A stretch of DNA of 6,888 nt from an uncultured Eubacteriales bacterium (GTDB lineage Bacteria > Bacillota > Clostridia > Peptostreptococcales > Anaerovoracaceae), in the NCBI GenBank assembly GCA_959021945.1, contig CAUEYG010000077.1:1-6888 (forward strand), given 5' to 3'. The notes under the pieces are model-generated. The model ran no database searches. It was not told where the DNA came from and saw only the letters and a list, made by a program, of their open reading frames with translations. The first letter of the stretch is position 1; the number at the start of each line of letters is the position of its first letter. The translations under genes and the position numbers were made by a program. Positions 4,747 through 6,888 of this stretch are shown here, piece after piece.

Positions 4747-6888
4747 ATGAGATTAGGTATTGATGTAGGATCAACAACAGTAAAACTAGTGTTGCTTGAT
4801 GACAGCGACAAAATTTTATATAGCAGATATGAACGGCATATGTCCAATGTTTTTGAAACAGTCGTTGCTTTACTGCAGGATTTGTATCAAAAATTTCCGG
4901 ATGCCAGTATTAAGGCTGTAATAACCGGTTCGGGAGGACTGTCTCTTTCGCAGCTTTTAGAAATTCCATTTGAACAGGAAGTAGTCACTTGCAGTGCGGC
5001 AGTTGAAACATTAATTCCTCAAACGGATGTGGCAATTGAGCTGGGCGGTGAGGACGCGAAAATTACATTTTACGGTCAGACCGTAGAGCAGCGGATGAAT
5101 GGTACATGTGCAGGCGGAACAGGTGCGTTTATTGACCAAATGGCCGTACTTTTGAATACAGATGCAGGCGGCCTTAATGAAGCGGCGAAAAAGCACAAGA
5201 TGATTTATCCAATTGCTGCCCGCTGCGGCGTATTTGCAAAGACAGACATTCAGCCTTTGATCAATGAAGGTGCAGAGATTGAGGATTTATCCGCATCTAT
5301 TTTTCAGGCAGTTGTAAATCAGACGATCAGCGGATTGGCCTGCGGCAGGACCATCAAGGGCAAGGTAGCTTTTTTAGGGGGGCCTCTCTCTTTTCTTTCT
5401 GAATTAAGAACACGCTTTATTGAAACCCTTGGACTGGCTGAGGAGGATGTGGTTTTCCCGGAAGATTCCAAATATTTTGTAGCGATCGGAGCAGCTATGA
5501 CCGCAGAAAAATACGGAGAAGCGATGCTTTCTGATATTGTAGGGCGAATTCAGAACGTGAACTCCTCTGATCTGTCCGATACAAAACACGTAGAGCCTCT
5601 TTTTAAAAATTATGGTGAATATGAAGAATTTGTGGAGCGTCACCGGAAAGATACCATTAAGCGCAAAGATATTAAGAAAGTAAGGGGCAAGGTTTTCCTT
5701 GGCATTGACGCTGGCTCTACAACAACAAAAGCAGCCTTAATTGACGATGAAAAGAATCTTATTTATTCTTTTTACCGGAATAATGAAGGAAAGCCTATCG
5801 AAGCCTGTATGGTCATGTTAAAAGAATTATATTCACAGCTTCCAAAGGAAGCCTTCATTGCCAATACAACGGTTACCGGCTATGGAGAGGGATTGATCAA
5901 AGCAGCCTTTAAAGCGGATTTAGGTGAAATTGAAACAATGGCCCACTACAAAGGGGCGGAAGAATTTTTGCCGGGAGTAGAATTTATTTTGGATATCGGC
6001 GGCCAAGACATGAAGTGTATGAAGATCAAAGATAATGCCATTTATAACATCATGCTCAATGAAGCATGTTCTTCCGGTTGCGGCTCTTTTATTGAGACTT
6101 ATGCCAAATCAGTAAATATGGATGTGAAGACCTTTGCGAAAGAAGCCCTTTTTGCGAAAGCGCCTGTGGATTTAGGTACCCGGTGCACGGTATTCATGAA
6201 CTCAAAGGTAAAACAAGCGCAAAAAGAGGGAGCCACCATCGGCGATATTTCGGCAGGGCTTTCGTATTCTGTTATAAAAAATGCATTGTACAAAGTAATC
6301 AAACTGAGAAACCCGGAAGAGGCGGGACAAAAAATTGTGGTGCAAGGAGGGACCTTCCTCAACGATGCTGTTTTAAGAAGTATTGAAAAGATCATTGGAA
6401 AAGATGTGGTTCGCCCGGATATTTCAGGTATTATGGGAGCATACGGAGCAGCGATTATTGCCAGAGAACAATATGTAGAGGATACGGAATCCTCCATTTT
6501 AAAATTAGAAGAAATGGATTCCTTTACTGTTGAAAATACGCATACAAGATGCAAGAAATGTGAAAACAATTGTCTTTTGACCATTAATAAGTTTAATGAC
6601 GGAAGCCGGTTTATTACTGGAAACCGATGTGAAAAAGGAGAGGGAAAGAGCAGTACAGAAAATGAACTGCCAAACCTTTATGAATACAAGTTTAAACGTT
6701 TGTTTAGCTATAAGCCTCTCAGCGAAGAGGACTCGACCCGAGGAACCATTGGTATTCCGAGAGTTTTGAACATGTATGAAAATTATCCGTTCTGGTTTGT
6801 ATTCTTTACAGAATTAGGTTTTCGTGTTGTTCTGTCACCGCCTTCCAGCAAGGAAATGTATGAAAGCGGAATGGAAACCATTTCTTCT
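4747..6888 (+). CDS. Large 2-hydroxyacyl-CoA dehydratase activase-related protein (tandem BcrAD/BadFG ATPase), 3'-truncated
   Basis: An uninterrupted frame of 714 codons that runs off the right edge. ATPase domain 1 spans about residues 1-260: GIDVGSTTVK (4-13), ELGGEDAK (98-105) and FLGGP (209-213). Domain 2 spans about 317-578: GIDAGSTTTK (319-328), DIGGQDMK (416-423) and QGGTFL (533-538). Each keeps a cysteine pair 39 residues apart, C121/C160 and C441/C480. This equals the spacing of C127/C166, which bind the bridging [4Fe-4S] cluster in the homodimeric activator HgdC. A C-x2-C-x3-C-x18-C motif follows (602, 605, 609, 628), then from about residue 668 the IGIPRVLNMYENYPFW start of a DUF2229-like domain. 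By homology it should be a cytoplasmic ATP-driven low-potential electron donor to a dehydratase-like partner. Relatives with this layout reach about 1,400 residues, so roughly half is probably missing. The partner and substrate are unknown. The start is supported by AAGGATGAGG five bases upstream. Confidence 0.9.
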   Translation, partial: MRLGIDVGSTTVKLVLLDDSDKILYSRYERHMSNVFETVVALLQDLYQKFPDASIKAVITGSGGLSLSQLLEIPFEQEVVTCSAAVETLIPQTDVAIELGGEDAKITFYGQTVEQRMNGTCAGGTGAFIDQMAVLLNTDAGGLNEAAKKHKMIYPIAARCGVFAKTDIQPLINEGAEIEDLSASIFQAVVNQTISGLACGRTIKGKVAFLGGPLSFLSELRTRFIETLGLAEEDVVFPEDSKYFVAIGAAMTAEKYGEAMLSDIVGRIQNVNSSDLSDTKHVEPLFKNYGEYEEFVERHRKDTIKRKDIKKVRGKVFLGIDAGSTTTKAALIDDEKNLIYSFYRNNEGKPIEACMVMLKELYSQLPKEAFIANTTVTGYGEGLIKAAFKADLGEIETMAHYKGAEEFLPGVEFILDIGGQDMKCMKIKDNAIYNIMLNEACSSGCGSFIETYAKSVNMDVKTFAKEALFAKAPVDLGTRCTVFMNSKVKQAQKEGATIGDISAGLSYSVIKNALYKVIKLRNPEEAGQKIVVQGGTFLNDAVLRSIEKIIGKDVVRPDISGIMGAYGAAIIAREQYVEDTESSILKLEEMDSFTVENTHTRCKKCENNCLLTINKFNDGSRFITGNRCEKGEGKSSTENELPNLYEYKFKRLFSYKPLSEEDSTRGTIGIPRVLNMYENYPFWFVFFTELGFRVVLSPPSSKEMYESGMETISS

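Noticed and set aside
4503..4847. Minus-strand frame crossing the divergent promoter region
   Set aside because: It spans both promoters and the start of the well-supported activase-like gene, and its translation resembles no protein family.
6099..6584. 161-codon minus-strand frame inside the activase-like gene
   Set aside because: It is antisense to conserved ATPase domain 2 and the cysteine motif, with no recognisable family or start signal.

Overview
The window (about 43% GC by eye) looks like chromosomal DNA of a strictly anaerobic Bacillota, most likely class Clostridia. The basis is the clostridial-type oxygen-sensitive metabolism (pyruvate formate-lyase and a large acyl-CoA dehydratase activase-like protein), strong AGGAGG-type ribosome sites, sigma-A and extended -10 promoters, and an A/T-rich third codon position. 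I cannot place the genus. No mobile element, CRISPR array, tRNA or rRNA is visible, and no stretch over 300 bases lacks a gene.

Layout. Bases 1-1686 are the C-terminal three quarters of pyruvate formate-lyase (pflB), cut by the window's left edge; its catalytic cysteines and glycyl-radical glycine are all present. A near-consensus promoter (1731-1759) starts a small membrane-protein operon of two overlapping genes: a DUF4234-type protein (1801-2166) and a DUF2752-type protein (2156-2533). A second near-consensus promoter (2554-2582) drives a MATE-family exporter (2613-3974), which ends at a strong, apparently bidirectional terminator (3978-4021). That terminator also serves the convergent minus-strand gene for a cysteine-rich, CxxCxxCC/YkgJ-like protein (4025-4579). 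Bases 4580-4746 form a compact divergent promoter region. From 4747 to the right edge runs an open, uninterrupted frame of 714 codons: the N-terminal part of a very large 2-hydroxyacyl-CoA dehydratase activase-related protein. It has two tandem ASKHA ATPase domains, a four-cysteine motif and the start of a DUF2229-like domain.

How the genes relate. Pyruvate formate-lyase and the activase-like protein both fit fermentative radical or low-potential electron chemistry. They are in separate transcription units, however, and nothing in the sequence ties them into one pathway. The DUF4234/DUF2752 pair is a translationally overlapping membrane module of unknown role. I see no clearly new multi-gene system. 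The observations most worth checking are at RNA level: a leader hairpin that would hide the MATE ribosome site only in read-through transcripts, a strong hairpin at the DUF4234/DUF2752 junction, and alternative pairings plus overlapping promoters upstream of the activase gene. At protein level, the tandem activase is the most notable.
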